Below, in pieces: positions 8,712 to 17,035 of a stretch of 53,324 bases of DNA. Within the stretch, counting starts at the first letter, position 1. Every line of letters begins with the position of its first letter. Both the position numbers and the translations under genes were made by a program. Origin of the DNA: Candidatus Saccharibacteria bacterium UBA5145 (GTDB taxonomy: Bacteria; Patescibacteriota; Saccharimonadia; Saccharimonadales; UBA4665); contig DHXX01000001.1 in NCBI GenBank assembly GCA_002413865.1, forward strand, positions 41,625-94,948, given 5' to 3'. The notes under the pieces are model-generated. The model was given only the letters and a program-made list of their open reading frames with translations. It searched no databases and was not told the origin of the DNA.

Positions 8712-9020
8712 TACGCCCCTCTAAATTAATAAACTTGGCCGTAGCCCTGGGCCAACTTTTAACTTGAAGAATTTATTCTTGAGCGATGGCCGAATCGAGC
8801 TCCTCTTATCGCCACTGCGTGGCGACGAAAAGGGATTTCGCCGCTCCTGAGGCCAAGAAAAAAGCCCACCAAATAGTGATCCCAAGGAGGACCAGTCGGG
8901 CTATCGCGCCGGCCGGCAACTGCGTCACGTGCTCGGTGCGAGCACCTGCGCGCGTTCCTTGTTATCGAACTCCCTGTTCGCTTCGCTCACTTCACTCGGA
9001 GTTCGCCTCCCAATCATATA
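8712..9020. other. Non-coding hairpin-rich region downstream of the orphan promoter
   Basis: No convincing gene is seen. Hairpins include GGCC...GGGCC near 8738-8755, TCGCCACTGCGTGGCGA near 8809-8826, and CGAACTCC (8966-8973) with GGAGTTCG (8998-9005). I looked for RNase P, SRP and tmRNA signature segments and did not find them. Confidence 0.4.
8857..8902 (-). terminator. Possible terminator holding a fragment of the tRNA-Glu 3' end
   Basis: On the minus strand AGCCCGAC and GTGGGCT can pair and are followed by a run of T. The loop contains GTGATCCCAAGGAG (plus-strand sense), identical to the 3' part of tRNA-Glu at 9105-9179. It lies 200 bp downstream of that tRNA on the same strand. Confidence 0.4.
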
Positions 9021-9024
9021 AAAA

Positions 9025-9104
9025 GCCCTCCGTCGCTAAAGCTATGGAGGGCATTCTACTTATCGTAAGTCTTTTTAATTCTACGAAGCTTTAGCGAAGT
9101 AGAA
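9025..9104 (-). repeat. tRNA trailer element: two palindromes, the distal one terminator-like
   Basis: Directly after tRNA-Glu (minus strand) comes a palindrome with core CTTCGCTAAAGCTTCG (about 9082-9102). After it is a second hairpin with arms GCCCTCC (9025-9031) and GGAGGGC (9046-9052) and a T-run on the minus strand. The same two modules in the same order follow tRNA-Lys at 36230-36306, so this is a repeated tRNA-associated element. Confidence 0.75.
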
Positions 9105-9179
9105 TGGTGATCCCAAGGAGAGTCGAACTCCTCTTACCAGGATGAAAACCTGATGTCCTAACCGATAGACGATGGGACC
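9105..9179 (-). tRNA. tRNA-Glu (anticodon TTC)
   Basis: The cloverleaf folds fully. The acceptor stem is GGTCCCA paired with TGGGATC, the anticodon stem CAGG/CCTG holds loop TTTTCAT with anticodon TTC, the T-arm is GAGGAGTTCGACTCTCC, and CCA is encoded. Length is 75 nt. Confidence 0.96.
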
Positions 9180-9189
9180 ATGAGCGAGG

Positions 9190-9195
9190 ATTATA
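9190..9195 (-). promoter_or_regulatory. -10 element of the tRNA-Glu promoter
   Basis: TATAAT on the minus strand lies 10 nt before the tRNA 5' end. No good -35 match is seen at 17 bp. Confidence 0.5.
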
Positions 9196-9341
9196 CTATT
9201 GTGTTTACATAATAGCGTAATCCGAGCAATTGGTTCCATACCGTAGGTATGGGGCCGCTTGCATATATTGAACGCTTGGATTTTGGGCACTTCGACGAGT
9301 GTCCGAAGCTCGATAAATTGTACCATAACAGAGAGGAAATT

Positions 9342-9377
9342 AAAATCCCCCGGGCCATGCAGCCTCGGGGGATTTTA
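9342..9377. terminator. Strong hairpin terminator
   Basis: TAAAATCCCCC pairs with GGGGGATTTTA around a 14-nt loop. It lies downstream of the surface-protein gene at 9485-10945 and has U-runs in both directions. The rest of the 300-bp gap 9180-9484 holds no gene; a small hairpin CCATACCGTAGGTATGG lies near 9235-9251. Confidence 0.75.
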
Positions 9378-9484
9378 GAGATTTGTCTTAAGGAGCGGTC
9401 AGTCTTTGCTCTTAAACTGTGTGCAGATTAACATATTTTCGATGTTAATGCTAGCGTCTATTCCCACCCTAGTCGTCTAACGAC

Positions 9485-10945
9485 TTAGACTTGGCCGTTC
9501 AGGCGGCGGCCGATGAACCAGCGGTAAGCGATGGCACCGGCGGCGCTGGTAGCGGCGAACAGGCCGATCACACTGCCGGCCCCGGTGTTAACTAGGACGG
9601 TTGGGGCTACCGCTGGCGTCACTGGCGTCACTGGAGGAGTCGTCGTAAAGCTGACTGGCTTCTCACAGTTGGCACCGGTGGCCACGACGTCGTGGCCGTT
9701 TTGCGTAAAGGTCACGGCGACGCTAATTGTAAAGGTCTGGTCGGTGGCAAAGCTGTGCGTCTGGCCGATGACGGTGTTGGCGGGCAGTGGCAGGGTTGCC
9801 GTGTTATCGCCCCAGTTTACGACGGCGTTCTTGAAGGTCGCGCCGTGGTCGGCGAAGCTGAACTGGCTGATCGTCACCGTGCGGTTATCGCCCTGGGTAA
9901 TGTCCAGGTTAGTACAAACCGGAACTAAGACACACTGCTCATTGACGTTGGCGCTCGAGCTGTTGCCAGGCAAGCCGGTAGCAGTCGTATTGCTAACGTT
10001 TTTGAGGGTTGCGGCCGTACAAGTCGTAAGGTCATCGGCACCGACAATGGCCTCAAACTGGAAGACTGTAGTTACGCCAGGTGCTAGCGAGCTAACGGTA
10101 ATACCTTTGCCGAAGAAATCGGTACCAGCAACGGCGTTGCCGTCACGAGTTAAGGTGTTGCTGACGTAGGTAACGTGAGCAGGTAATGTATCGTTAACTA
10201 CCAAGTTAGTGACGGGAGCGGTCCCGGTACTCTTAACCGTAACGCGGTAGACAACGTGTCCAGCAGCGTTAACGCTAATTTCTTTAGAATAGGTGGCGCT
10301 ACCTTTGACGGCAACTTCTTTGTTTAGAGTGTAGTTGGGAACTTTAGGAGTGGGAGTTGGGGTAGGTGTTGGCTTGGGGGTTGGCGTAGCGGTTACCGGG
10401 TTGGCACAAGAGGCTAAGATAGCGTATTGGAAGGTGCCGTTCTTCATGACGACGAAGGCAGACAATGAGTTGCTCTGGAAAGAGACACTCGGCGTGCGCT
10501 TGTAGAAAGTCGTGCCGTTAAAGTTCACTGCTGTGCTACCAGTCATATTCTGGCGGCCAGCGGTCATAGCACCCGTGGCGACAGCGGCGCTCGTGCCATC
10601 GACATAGACGGCACCACTCTTGGTGACATGTCCAGCAACGGCCGTTGAGCCAATGCTTTGGATCGCCGCGCTACTAATACCAAAGTAGGCGTAAATATCG
10701 TGGATACTCTTGGCGGTGTTGGTGCTCGTACCGTTATTGTAGCGGCTGATCAGCTGGGCGGTCGTGACGGCACCACAACGAATGACAGCGTTGGCGTCAC
10801 AGTCGGTGACGGTGTTAAATGATAAATTGGCGGCCTGGGCGGCGGTACTGAATAAGGCACCGCTACCAACGAGGGCGGTTGCCAAGACGGTCGCAAACAA
10901 TACTGTATTGCGAATGGCTTGAGTTGTTCGAGTGAAGAGTTTCAT
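9485..10945 (-). CDS. Exported surface protein with DUF11 and PKD-like domains and NTGAG-type C-terminal anchor
   Basis: I start this at ATG 10945 (486 residues), after GGGAGG, because it gives a standard signal peptide (residues 1-38, hydrophobic VLFATVLATALVGSGALF, cleavage after AAQA). An N-terminal domain of unknown type (to about 190) is followed by a Pro-Thr linker, a DUF11 repeat (about 215-330), a PKD-like Ig domain (VVNWGDNTA, about 370-440), a second Pro-Thr-Val linker and a C-terminal module with LVNTGAG, one hydrophobic segment and a RRL tail. That end resembles a sortase signal or a fixed membrane anchor. The same module ends the 11228-12364 protein. Its own promoter lies about 150 nt upstream. 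Confidence 0.88.
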   Translation of the reverse strand: MKLFTRTTQAIRNTVLFATVLATALVGSGALFSTAAQAANLSFNTVTDCDANAVIRCGAVTTAQLISRYNNGTSTNTAKSIHDIYAYFGISSAAIQSIGSTAVAGHVTKSGAVYVDGTSAAVATGAMTAGRQNMTGSTAVNFNGTTFYKRTPSVSFQSNSLSAFVVMKNGTFQYAILASCANPVTATPTPKPTPTPTPTPKVPNYTLNKEVAVKGSATYSKEISVNAAGHVVYRVTVKSTGTAPVTNLVVNDTLPAHVTYVSNTLTRDGNAVAGTDFFGKGITVSSLAPGVTTVFQFEAIVGADDLTTCTAATLKNVSNTTATGLPGNSSSANVNEQCVLVPVCTNLDITQGDNRTVTISQFSFADHGATFKNAVVNWGDNTATLPLPANTVIGQTHSFATDQTFTISVAVTFTQNGHDVVATGANCEKPVSFTTTPPVTPVTPAVAPTVLVNTGAGSVIGLFAATSAAGAIAYRWFIGRRLNGQV

Positions 10946-11099
10946 AGCAATTTGGCCTCCCATGAAATTTAAGTTGGTTACTTTGGTCCACCGGGTTTTT
11001 GCTTTTAGATACCATGATAATTCCATAAATACCACGGTTTCGTCAAGCGAAATTCCCTCTTAAGCGTTCCCACTGCACCTTCATGCAAATGTTACGTTC

Positions 11100-11128
11100 A
11101 TAATAGCATAAACTTTATTTATTGTCAA
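11100..11128 (-). promoter_or_regulatory. Consensus promoter of the surface-protein gene, with a long leader
   Basis: TTGACA (11123-11128) and TATTAT (11100-11105) are separated by 17 bp on the minus strand. The predicted start near 11093 leaves a leader of about 148 nt before the ATG at 10945. Confidence 0.75.
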
Positions 11129-11161
11129 TATGGTTATGGTAATGCTTTTGCTTACAGCAAA

Positions 11162-11187
11162 GACCCCCCGAAATTACTCGGGAGGTC
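11162..11187 (-). terminator. Hairpin downstream of the second surface-protein gene
   Basis: GACCTCCCGAG and TTCGGGGGGTC pair on the minus strand and are followed by TTTGC. The U-run is short, so this may be a weak terminator. Confidence 0.5.
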
Positions 11188-11227
11188 GTTTGGGTCGTAG
11201 CTAGAGCTTAGGAGCTGGAGATCTGGT

Positions 11228-12364
11228 CTAGTTGCTGCTTAAGCGGCGGCCGATGAACCAACGGTAAGCGATGGCACCGACGGCGCTGGTAGCGGCGAAC
11301 AAACCGACGATACTACCGGCCCCGGTGTTGACCAAGACGGTTGGAGCCGCTGGCGTCACTGGGGTCACTGGAGGCGTAACGGGAGGTGTGACCGGAGGCG
11401 TCTTTGTGAAATTAATAGTTTTCACGCAATCGTCACTGGACTTCGTTTGGGTCGTACCATCAGCCAACTTGGCGGTGAAGCTGGCGGTGATAGTCGCCGT
11501 CATAACGCTTGATCCGTAGGTGTGGCTAGCCGACTGAGTGGTAGCGGCGGTGGTGTTGTCGCCCCAGTCAATCTTGTAACCGGTGACTGTAGCGTTAGTA
11601 ACGCTCGGTGTAACCTTGAGGCTCACCTTGCGGTTCTTCTGGTCGAACGTAAAGTCGTTGTCGTTGATCTTGCACTGCAGGGTTGAAACGGGCGGCACAA
11701 CTGGTGCTACTTCGACTTTGACGGATAGAAGGACGTAAACACGCTCGTCCCAACAGCCCCAAACGTCACCGGCAACTTGGTGGCTGCGGATCGGGACACC
11801 GCTCGAGACGATAGAATCGCTCAAAGCAACGACTCCAGAACCGATACTGAACTGGCTGGCCGAACCGGCGATGTAGTGAAGGGTCACTTTCTGGCCGTTA
11901 CAGTTGATGGCGACGCCATCATTGACGGTTGCGGCATTATTGGCGCTAATGCTGGCTGAAGGGTTAAAAGTTGCGGCTTCGGTGCCGGGAATTGTAACTT
12001 TCACTTTGGTACCGTGGGCCACACTCGGACCACTTCCATTGTTATTGGCAGCGGCGCTGGCGCCGTTGTGCACGTAAACGCGGAGTTGAATTTCCTCGCC
12101 ATCCTTACAGGTCGTGCTTAATGGATCGACGTACTGAGTAGTTGAGTCGGTCGCATTAACTGGCACGCGAGCCCGCAGGAAATCACTTTCGTTGCCGGTA
12201 GGTGCTGGTACGCCCGTAAAGACGTTAAAAGCTGGTACCGGTGAAGCGACCGTCTGATCACCATTGTAGGGTATGGCGCTAACGACACCGGCAGTTAAGA
12301 AGAGAGCGGCCACCAGGCCGCTTAGACCGAGGGTTGCTTTCTGGAAGATATTGAGCTTGTTCAT
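11228..12364 (-). CDS. Exported surface protein with PKD-like domain and NTGAG-type C-terminal anchor
   Basis: This 378-residue protein has a signal peptide (residues 1-30, cleavage near VVSA), a beta-rich N-terminal domain of unknown type (to about 210), a PKD-like domain (KIDWGDNTT, about 225-320), a Pro-Thr-Val linker and an end (LVNTGAGSIVGLFAATSAVG...RRL) nearly identical to that of the protein at 9485-10945. The two are related mainly in the last 150 residues. It is the last gene after the lipoprotein gene, 32 bp away, with AAGGA before the ATG. A role in cell-surface or host attachment is inference. Confidence 0.85.
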   Translation of the reverse strand: MNKLNIFQKATLGLSGLVAALFLTAGVVSAIPYNGDQTVASPVPAFNVFTGVPAPTGNESDFLRARVPVNATDSTTQYVDPLSTTCKDGEEIQLRVYVHNGASAAANNNGSGPSVAHGTKVKVTIPGTEAATFNPSASISANNAATVNDGVAINCNGQKVTLHYIAGSASQFSIGSGVVALSDSIVSSGVPIRSHQVAGDVWGCWDERVYVLLSVKVEVAPVVPPVSTLQCKINDNDFTFDQKNRKVSLKVTPSVTNATVTGYKIDWGDNTTAATTQSASHTYGSSVMTATITASFTAKLADGTTQTKSSDDCVKTINFTKTPPVTPPVTPPVTPVTPAAPTVLVNTGAGSIVGLFAATSAVGAIAYRWFIGRRLSSN

Positions 12365-12396
12365 TATATTATTCCTTCTTCATTCATTACTAATTA

Positions 12397-13629
12397 TTAA
12401 CAAGGCGTGTAGGGGCTAGGTGTGCAAGGTGGCTGAGTCCCCTTGGGGGCCGGAGTAGTGGTCGACTCGGACGGGCTTGGTGACGGGCTGGGGCTGGAGC
12501 TGGGGCTTGGGGCCGGAGTAGTGGTCGACTCGGACGGGCTTGGTGAGGGCTTTGGGGCCGGAGCGGGAGCTGGTGCGGGTGCCGGAGCTGAGCCACCAGT
12601 GCCACCGGTGCCAGGACCAGCTGAGCCTTGGTTGCCAACGCTCGTACCGGAACCGCCGCCACAATTGGCAGCACCGGTGCCACAACCCTGCGTGCCGACT
12701 TGGACGCCGCCGCCGGTACCGACCTTGCTGCTGCCGGCTGGGGCTTGACCAGGCTTATTTATCGGCTTAACGGTAATTACCTTGGTGCCGGTAGTTTTGA
12801 TACTGACAGGAGTCTGGGGTGCGTTCTGGGTTACTTCAAACTCACTAGGGCCAAATGTCTCATTGATGACAATCTTGCCGTCAGCCGTGATTAGGGTCAG
12901 TTTTGAAAGTTTATCAAAGATAGCTTTCTGGACTTCGGTTAAACTTTTGTCATCGTGGTTGTAATCGAGTACAAAACCTTGGAGATTTTCAGTCGCGTTG
13001 ATGGTTTCAGTCTTGAAGCCGGTAATGACGCCCTTTGCGTCGCGCACTGTCTCGACTGCCATGGCTTGGCCGCGAGTCACCGCAAACTTAGTTTCAGGCT
13101 TGAGGAATGCCAGGCTGTTGCAAGCATCGGTGAGCGCCTGTTCGGTGGCAGCCTGGTTGGTGCCGTAGGTCTTAATGAGTTTGTCGGCGCGACCGAGCGT
13201 GCCGGTGCTAGGTAGTTGCTGGGTTTTGCGTGTTTCGAGCAAGTAAGCCGAAAAAATACCTAAAGCCCGATCATCGTGCGTCAGTTGTTCACGGATAGTA
13301 CCTTTGGCTTTATCTATCGAGAGTAAGGTATCGTGGCCGTTCTTGTCGGGAGTACTAAGTGATGGGAAGATTGATTCTGGTGAACCGTAGTTCTTGTTGG
13401 CCGAATTAACGCTCATGTCGATCGTTTCGCCGCAAGCTTGGCTAGCAGCGGCTAACTCGGCTGAGGGACTGGTGGTAGTCGCCGTCGGACGGGCTTCGCT
13501 ACCGCCGCTACAGGCAGCTGTCAGTAAAATACCAGCAGTCAGAGCAGTGATCTGCTTCCACCTGATATTAATTTCATGTATTGGCGTCGTCTCTACGGGA
13601 AACGGAACATTCATTAAGGCTTCACTCAT
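12397..13629 (-). CDS. Lipoprotein with Pro/Ser-rich repetitive C-terminus
   Basis: I choose ATG 13629 (410 residues) because GGAGG lies 6 nt upstream; an in-frame ATG at 13641 precedes that site. After 22 hydrophilic residues comes a lipoprotein signal with lipobox LTAAC (about residues 37-41). The mature part is a globular domain to about 265, with no family I recognise, then a low-complexity tail: Gly-rich with spaced Cys (GTQGCGTGAANCGG), then Pro-Ala and Ser-Pro repeats. Two copies of SPSESTTTPAP correspond to a DNA direct repeat of about 35 bp (near 12446 and 12509). It is likely a cell-envelope lipoprotein in one operon with the next gene. Confidence 0.82.
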   Translation of the reverse strand: MSEALMNVPFPVETTPIHEINIRWKQITALTAGILLTAACSGGSEARPTATTTSPSAELAAASQACGETIDMSVNSANKNYGSPESIFPSLSTPDKNGHDTLLSIDKAKGTIREQLTHDDRALGIFSAYLLETRKTQQLPSTGTLGRADKLIKTYGTNQAATEQALTDACNSLAFLKPETKFAVTRGQAMAVETVRDAKGVITGFKTETINATENLQGFVLDYNHDDKSLTEVQKAIFDKLSKLTLITADGKIVINETFGPSEFEVTQNAPQTPVSIKTTGTKVITVKPINKPGQAPAGSSKVGTGGGVQVGTQGCGTGAANCGGGSGTSVGNQGSAGPGTGGTGGSAPAPAPAPAPAPKPSPSPSESTTTPAPSPSSSPSPSPSPSESTTTPAPKGTQPPCTPSPYTPC

Positions 13630-13679
13630 TTTGTCCTCCATCTAAACGGTTATCTCACCACAAAAGTGATTATGTGGCA

Positions 13680-13708
13680 AGTTTATAATAATATCTCTGG
13701 AATGTCAA
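13680..13708 (-). promoter_or_regulatory. Promoter of the lipoprotein/surface-protein operon
   Basis: TTGACA (13703-13708) and TAAACT (13680-13685) are 17 bp apart on the minus strand, about 45 nt before the Shine-Dalgarno site of the 13629 start. Confidence 0.7.
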
Positions 13709-13756
13709 CTATTTTACACTTTTATTGTTTTTTGTACAATAAGATTGCAGTAGTTC

Positions 13757-14722
13757 TTATGGTTGGCGATTTATTTGGTCGCGAAACGACGCCACCCAGC
13801 GGGGTTGATCGGTCGACAATTTGATGTGATGCGCGCCCGCTGCCGCCAGTGACTCATCGATCTGGCCCTGCTGGACCTGGGCCGCTTTGGCATAATCAGC
13901 CCGATGCTGACTACCACGCTTGCTTCTGCCAATCCACGTTACCGAGCTGCCCGTTATTAAACGATCAGCTTGCTCGGGCAATTCATAATCCCACGGATTC
14001 GTCAGCTCAACGGCGAAAATTTCGTTTCTTTGGTCGCGGAGTTGCCTTAGATGCTTGTGCCAACCGTTTTCTATGTCCTTGGGGTCGGCGGTATCCCTAA
14101 AATCTGACACTACGACTACCACCTCTTCGGCGCAACGTGAACCGGCATATTTTAATAAAGCCGCCAAGTGTTGGCTCGGTCGTTCGGGCGTCGGGCTCTG
14201 GGGGCCGCTCATATTGCGGGCTAGTAGTTTGGCCGTATCGAAGGTATGGTTATCACCTTGGGCCGGCTGCAATTGATCGATCAATCGACTGTCGTTGATC
14301 GCCATGACAGCCGCGGGCATGCCGTGCAGACGGGCGATCCCAAACATCTTCATGAGGGCGGACAGGCCTAAATCTCGTTCCGAAAAGTAACCGGGATTGT
14401 GGGCGTAGCGCGATTGCAAAACATCCGTCAGTAGCCACATATTAGGCGTAATGTCGGCGTGACGCTCACGCAGCATGATCGAGCCGTCGCTCTGGGCGGC
14501 CGTGCTTACCCAATCGATCCGGTGAATGTCATCGCCGGGTTCGTAGGTGCGCAGTCCATCGCGCTCCAAGCCGCCACCTTTGCGGCGGGAAGCCTCGTCC
14601 CCGGTAATAACACCGCGTAGCAACGGCTCTTCCAACTCCAAGTGGGCTTGGATGACGTCGAGGCTCGCCCCCACCCGAGTGGGGTCAAAAACGGGATCAA
14701 CTTGAATCGTTTCGATGCTCAT
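13757..14722 (-). CDS. DUF58 domain protein
   Basis: This 321-residue protein carries the DUF58 signature GLRTYEPGDDIHRIDWVSTA near residues 55-75 and a von Willebrand-like fold afterwards (VVVVSDFRDT near 200). Unlike many DUF58 proteins it shows no N-terminal membrane helices, so it is probably cytoplasmic. DUF58, MoxR and VWA genes form a conserved trio linked to assembly or activation of partner complexes and to envelope stress; the client here is unknown. GGAGC precedes the ATG, and it follows the MoxR gene by 24 bp. Confidence 0.88.
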   Translation of the reverse strand: MSIETIQVDPVFDPTRVGASLDVIQAHLELEEPLLRGVITGDEASRRKGGGLERDGLRTYEPGDDIHRIDWVSTAAQSDGSIMLRERHADITPNMWLLTDVLQSRYAHNPGYFSERDLGLSALMKMFGIARLHGMPAAVMAINDSRLIDQLQPAQGDNHTFDTAKLLARNMSGPQSPTPERPSQHLAALLKYAGSRCAEEVVVVVSDFRDTADPKDIENGWHKHLRQLRDQRNEIFAVELTNPWDYELPEQADRLITGSSVTWIGRSKRGSQHRADYAKAAQVQQGQIDESLAAAGAHHIKLSTDQPRWVASFRDQINRQP

Positions 14723-14746
14723 AACTTAGCTCCGGGTTGGGTCAAT

Positions 14747-15739
14747 CTACAGCGTGCTAGCGGCGATTTGTTCGACAATATCGTAAGCCGTTAGTTTGGC
14801 TTCGCGGGCCTCTTGATTGACTTGAACACGGTGCGGAATGGTGTAACGAGCGCCAAAAGCGATGTCTTCAACGTCGACATTGCGGTGTTCCCGGCTAAGC
14901 GCCGAGAAAGCGGCCAAACTCAGACTCCGCGATAAGGTTCGACCACTCCGGAGCGTCGAGATACCCGACTTAATACCAGGGTGTTGGTCGACGGTGTCGA
15001 TGAGTCCATTCATGGCGTCTTCTAGGCTGTCGTGAATACTTATCTTGCGAACCGCTTGGCGCAATCGGCTAATATCGGCGATAGTCACCACTTGCTCTGT
15101 CTGGTAGTCGCTCTTATTGAGCGCGTAAACCGCTTTACGGGCTTTGGCGTCGTGGGGCGGCAGTTCGATCCCAACCGAGAAACGGTCGAGTTGCGCCTCG
15201 ATCAACGGGTAGACGCCCTGGAGAATAGCATTTGGGTTATGGGTCGCGATCATCCGGCCCAAGGGCGGCAAAGCAAATGTTTCATTACGCTTGGTAGTCA
15301 CTTGACCTTCCTCCATCGGCTCGAGGAGCCCGGACTGCGTTTTCGGAGGCATCCGGTTGATTTCGTCGACAACTAAAACGTCAGCGAAGATGGGACCTTT
15401 GAAATATTCAAACTTGCCGCTGCCTTGGTTGTAAATGTACGAACCGGTAATATCGGAAGGCTCCAGGTCGCTGACGCCCTGGACGCGCCCGAATTCACCG
15501 CCAATACACTTGGCCAGCACTTTTGCCATCCGCGTTTTGCCGGTTCCGACGCCACCTTCGTAGATCACGTGCCCGACCGCCAAACCGCCGAGGCTAGCTT
15601 TTATATGTTCCTCCGACATCACCATCGAACGGGTTACTTCACCCGTTAAAAGTTCGACCGTTTTGAAAGCCCGATCAATGATATCGTTCTGGGCGAATGA
15701 TCCGTTTGGTGCCAATGTTTCTTGTGCTTGTCTCATCAT
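14747..15739 (-). CDS. MoxR family AAA+ ATPase
   Basis: This 330-residue protein is a chaperone-like ATPase. Walker A is GGVGTGKT (about residues 62-69), Walker B VLVVDEINR (about 122-130), and sensor 1 is IATHNP (about 165). MoxR proteins act with VWA and DUF58 partners, which flank it here. The Shine-Dalgarno AAGGAG is 3 nt from the first ATG and 6 nt from the second, so translation may begin at 15736. It follows the VWA gene by 7 bp. Confidence 0.95.
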   Translation of the reverse strand: MMRQAQETLAPNGSFAQNDIIDRAFKTVELLTGEVTRSMVMSEEHIKASLGGLAVGHVIYEGGVGTGKTRMAKVLAKCIGGEFGRVQGVSDLEPSDITGSYIYNQGSGKFEYFKGPIFADVLVVDEINRMPPKTQSGLLEPMEEGQVTTKRNETFALPPLGRMIATHNPNAILQGVYPLIEAQLDRFSVGIELPPHDAKARKAVYALNKSDYQTEQVVTIADISRLRQAVRKISIHDSLEDAMNGLIDTVDQHPGIKSGISTLRSGRTLSRSLSLAAFSALSREHRNVDVEDIAFGARYTIPHRVQVNQEAREAKLTAYDIVEQIAASTL

Positions 15740-15746
15740 AGTCTCC

Positions 15747-16745
15747 TTAAATTATCCTGGTGGCGCGCTGCCGTTTATCTAATACGATTCCACCGCCCAG
15801 CAACAAGGCGCCGAGCACACCGGGGGGATACCAAGTGTGGTTCTGGTGGTTAGTGCCGGCGTCGACCAGCGTTTCCTTAATGGCGGTGTTGATCGTCTTA
15901 GCGTCCTTGGCCTCGATAATATTTTTGGAACCGAAAGCCGCAAAAACGTCGGCCGACGCACCGGATGGTATTTGCTGCTTATTGGCCCCCAGCTGGTATT
16001 TGCCTTGGGGGGTACCGGGCACAACGACTTTTATCGTCACGCCGGCCTTCTTGAGGGCGCTGGCCACAACCGCGATATCTTGAGGACTTTGGTCGATGGT
16101 GCCGTCCGAAATCACGACCACACTACCCTCGTGCTTACCATTCTTAATTGGCAACTGTGAAACGGCTGAGTCGATAGCGCCCAACAGATTACCGCCGTTC
16201 GGGTCAACTTGGGGTCGTTCGGCCTGCACTAAAGTTTTTCGGTCGCTCCCCAGCGGTGCGGTCGTTTTGAAACTCGCGCCGGACTGGACGATGCCGAGCT
16301 TGCCGGCATAGTTAGCTGTCTGTAAGGCGCTGTTGAGGGCCGCCAGACGAGTCAGATCGGGGTTGCCGAGGTCTTTGGTGTTGAGCATTGATAAGGACGC
16401 GTCCTGGACGACCATGACGTTGGCGTCGCGGTTCAGCGTGGTCGATTCATAGGTCGGGTGACCCAAGAATTGCAGGGCCAAGAAGCCGAGGCCAGCCGTT
16501 ACCGCCAAAGCCGGTGCCAGACGCTCGCGGCTAACTTTTTTGAGATCGGGCGTAACACTCTGCGCCAAGAGTGCCTGGTTGGGAAATTGAATGCCGTAAG
16601 TTTCGGCGGTTCGCTCGTGAACGCCGCGTTCGACTAGACCGACCGTGCCAGCCACCACCATACTAACGGCCGCCGCTATCGGGTGGTCGATACCTTGCGG
16701 AAAGTGCGCCAGTGAACCAATAATTTGATTAGTAAGTTCTGCCAT
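15747..16745 (-). CDS. Membrane-anchored VWA domain protein (BatA-like)
   Basis: This 332-residue protein has a hydrophobic segment near residues 80-98 and a C-terminal membrane helix (about 305-322, GVLGALLLGGGIVLD). Between them is a von Willebrand factor A domain with a MIDAS-like start (VVQDASLSMLNT: D-x-S-x-S) and VVVISDGTIDQ. It differs from typical BatA in its N-terminal region. It is the first gene of the VWA-MoxR-DUF58 operon. Confidence 0.88.
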   Translation of the reverse strand: MAELTNQIIGSLAHFPQGIDHPIAAAVSMVVAGTVGLVERGVHERTAETYGIQFPNQALLAQSVTPDLKKVSRERLAPALAVTAGLGFLALQFLGHPTYESTTLNRDANVMVVQDASLSMLNTKDLGNPDLTRLAALNSALQTANYAGKLGIVQSGASFKTTAPLGSDRKTLVQAERPQVDPNGGNLLGAIDSAVSQLPIKNGKHEGSVVVISDGTIDQSPQDIAVVASALKKAGVTIKVVVPGTPQGKYQLGANKQQIPSGASADVFAAFGSKNIIEAKDAKTINTAIKETLVDAGTNHQNHTWYPPGVLGALLLGGGIVLDKRQRATRII

Positions 16746-16872
16746 AAGTGTTATGTCTCAATTACGTACATAACATTAGCATAAAAGCACTTCTAAGTCA
16801 ACTATTAAACTACCTTTATTCCCATTTAGCAATGCCCTTTCCACCCCGTCCCTGCTGTCATCCCAGCGCACC

Positions 16873-16994
16873 CTTGTTGTCATCCCAGCGCAAGCTGGGA
16901 CCCAGTCAAAAAAGATTCTTAATATAAGTCCTTCGCAGAGCAGCTGTCGCTACAAAATATATACTGGTTCCCAGCTTTCGCTGGGATGACAAGG
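16873..16994. repeat. About 120-bp inverted-repeat element (MITE-like or terminator)
   Basis: The left arm at 16873-16906 (starts CTTGTTGTCATCCCAGC) pairs with the right arm at 16963-16994 (ends GCTGGGATGACAAGG) with a few mismatches. Each arm is itself a small palindrome (CCCAGC...GCTGGG). A partial extra copy of the left arm starts near 16856. The 290-bp gap 16746-17035 contains no gene. Confidence 0.7.
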
Positions 16995-17035
16995 AAGGAA
17001 GTAGTTACTTTGTTCGGAATGATTTCGTAAGTTTT

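Noticed and set aside
8712..9020. RNase P RNA, SRP RNA or tmRNA
   Set aside because: The universally conserved segments of these RNAs were not found by eye.
8786..9094. Plus-strand 102-codon ORF in the hairpin-rich region
   Set aside because: The translation is low quality (Ser, Arg, Ala and Cys rich), crosses several hairpins and the tRNA trailer repeat, and has no ribosome binding site.
12443..12748. Open plus-strand frame of about 100 codons opposite the lipoprotein gene tail
   Set aside because: It is the shadow of the Pro/Ser/Gly repeats on the other strand; it has no ribosome binding site and only low-complexity Gly/Val/Leu/Glu sequence.
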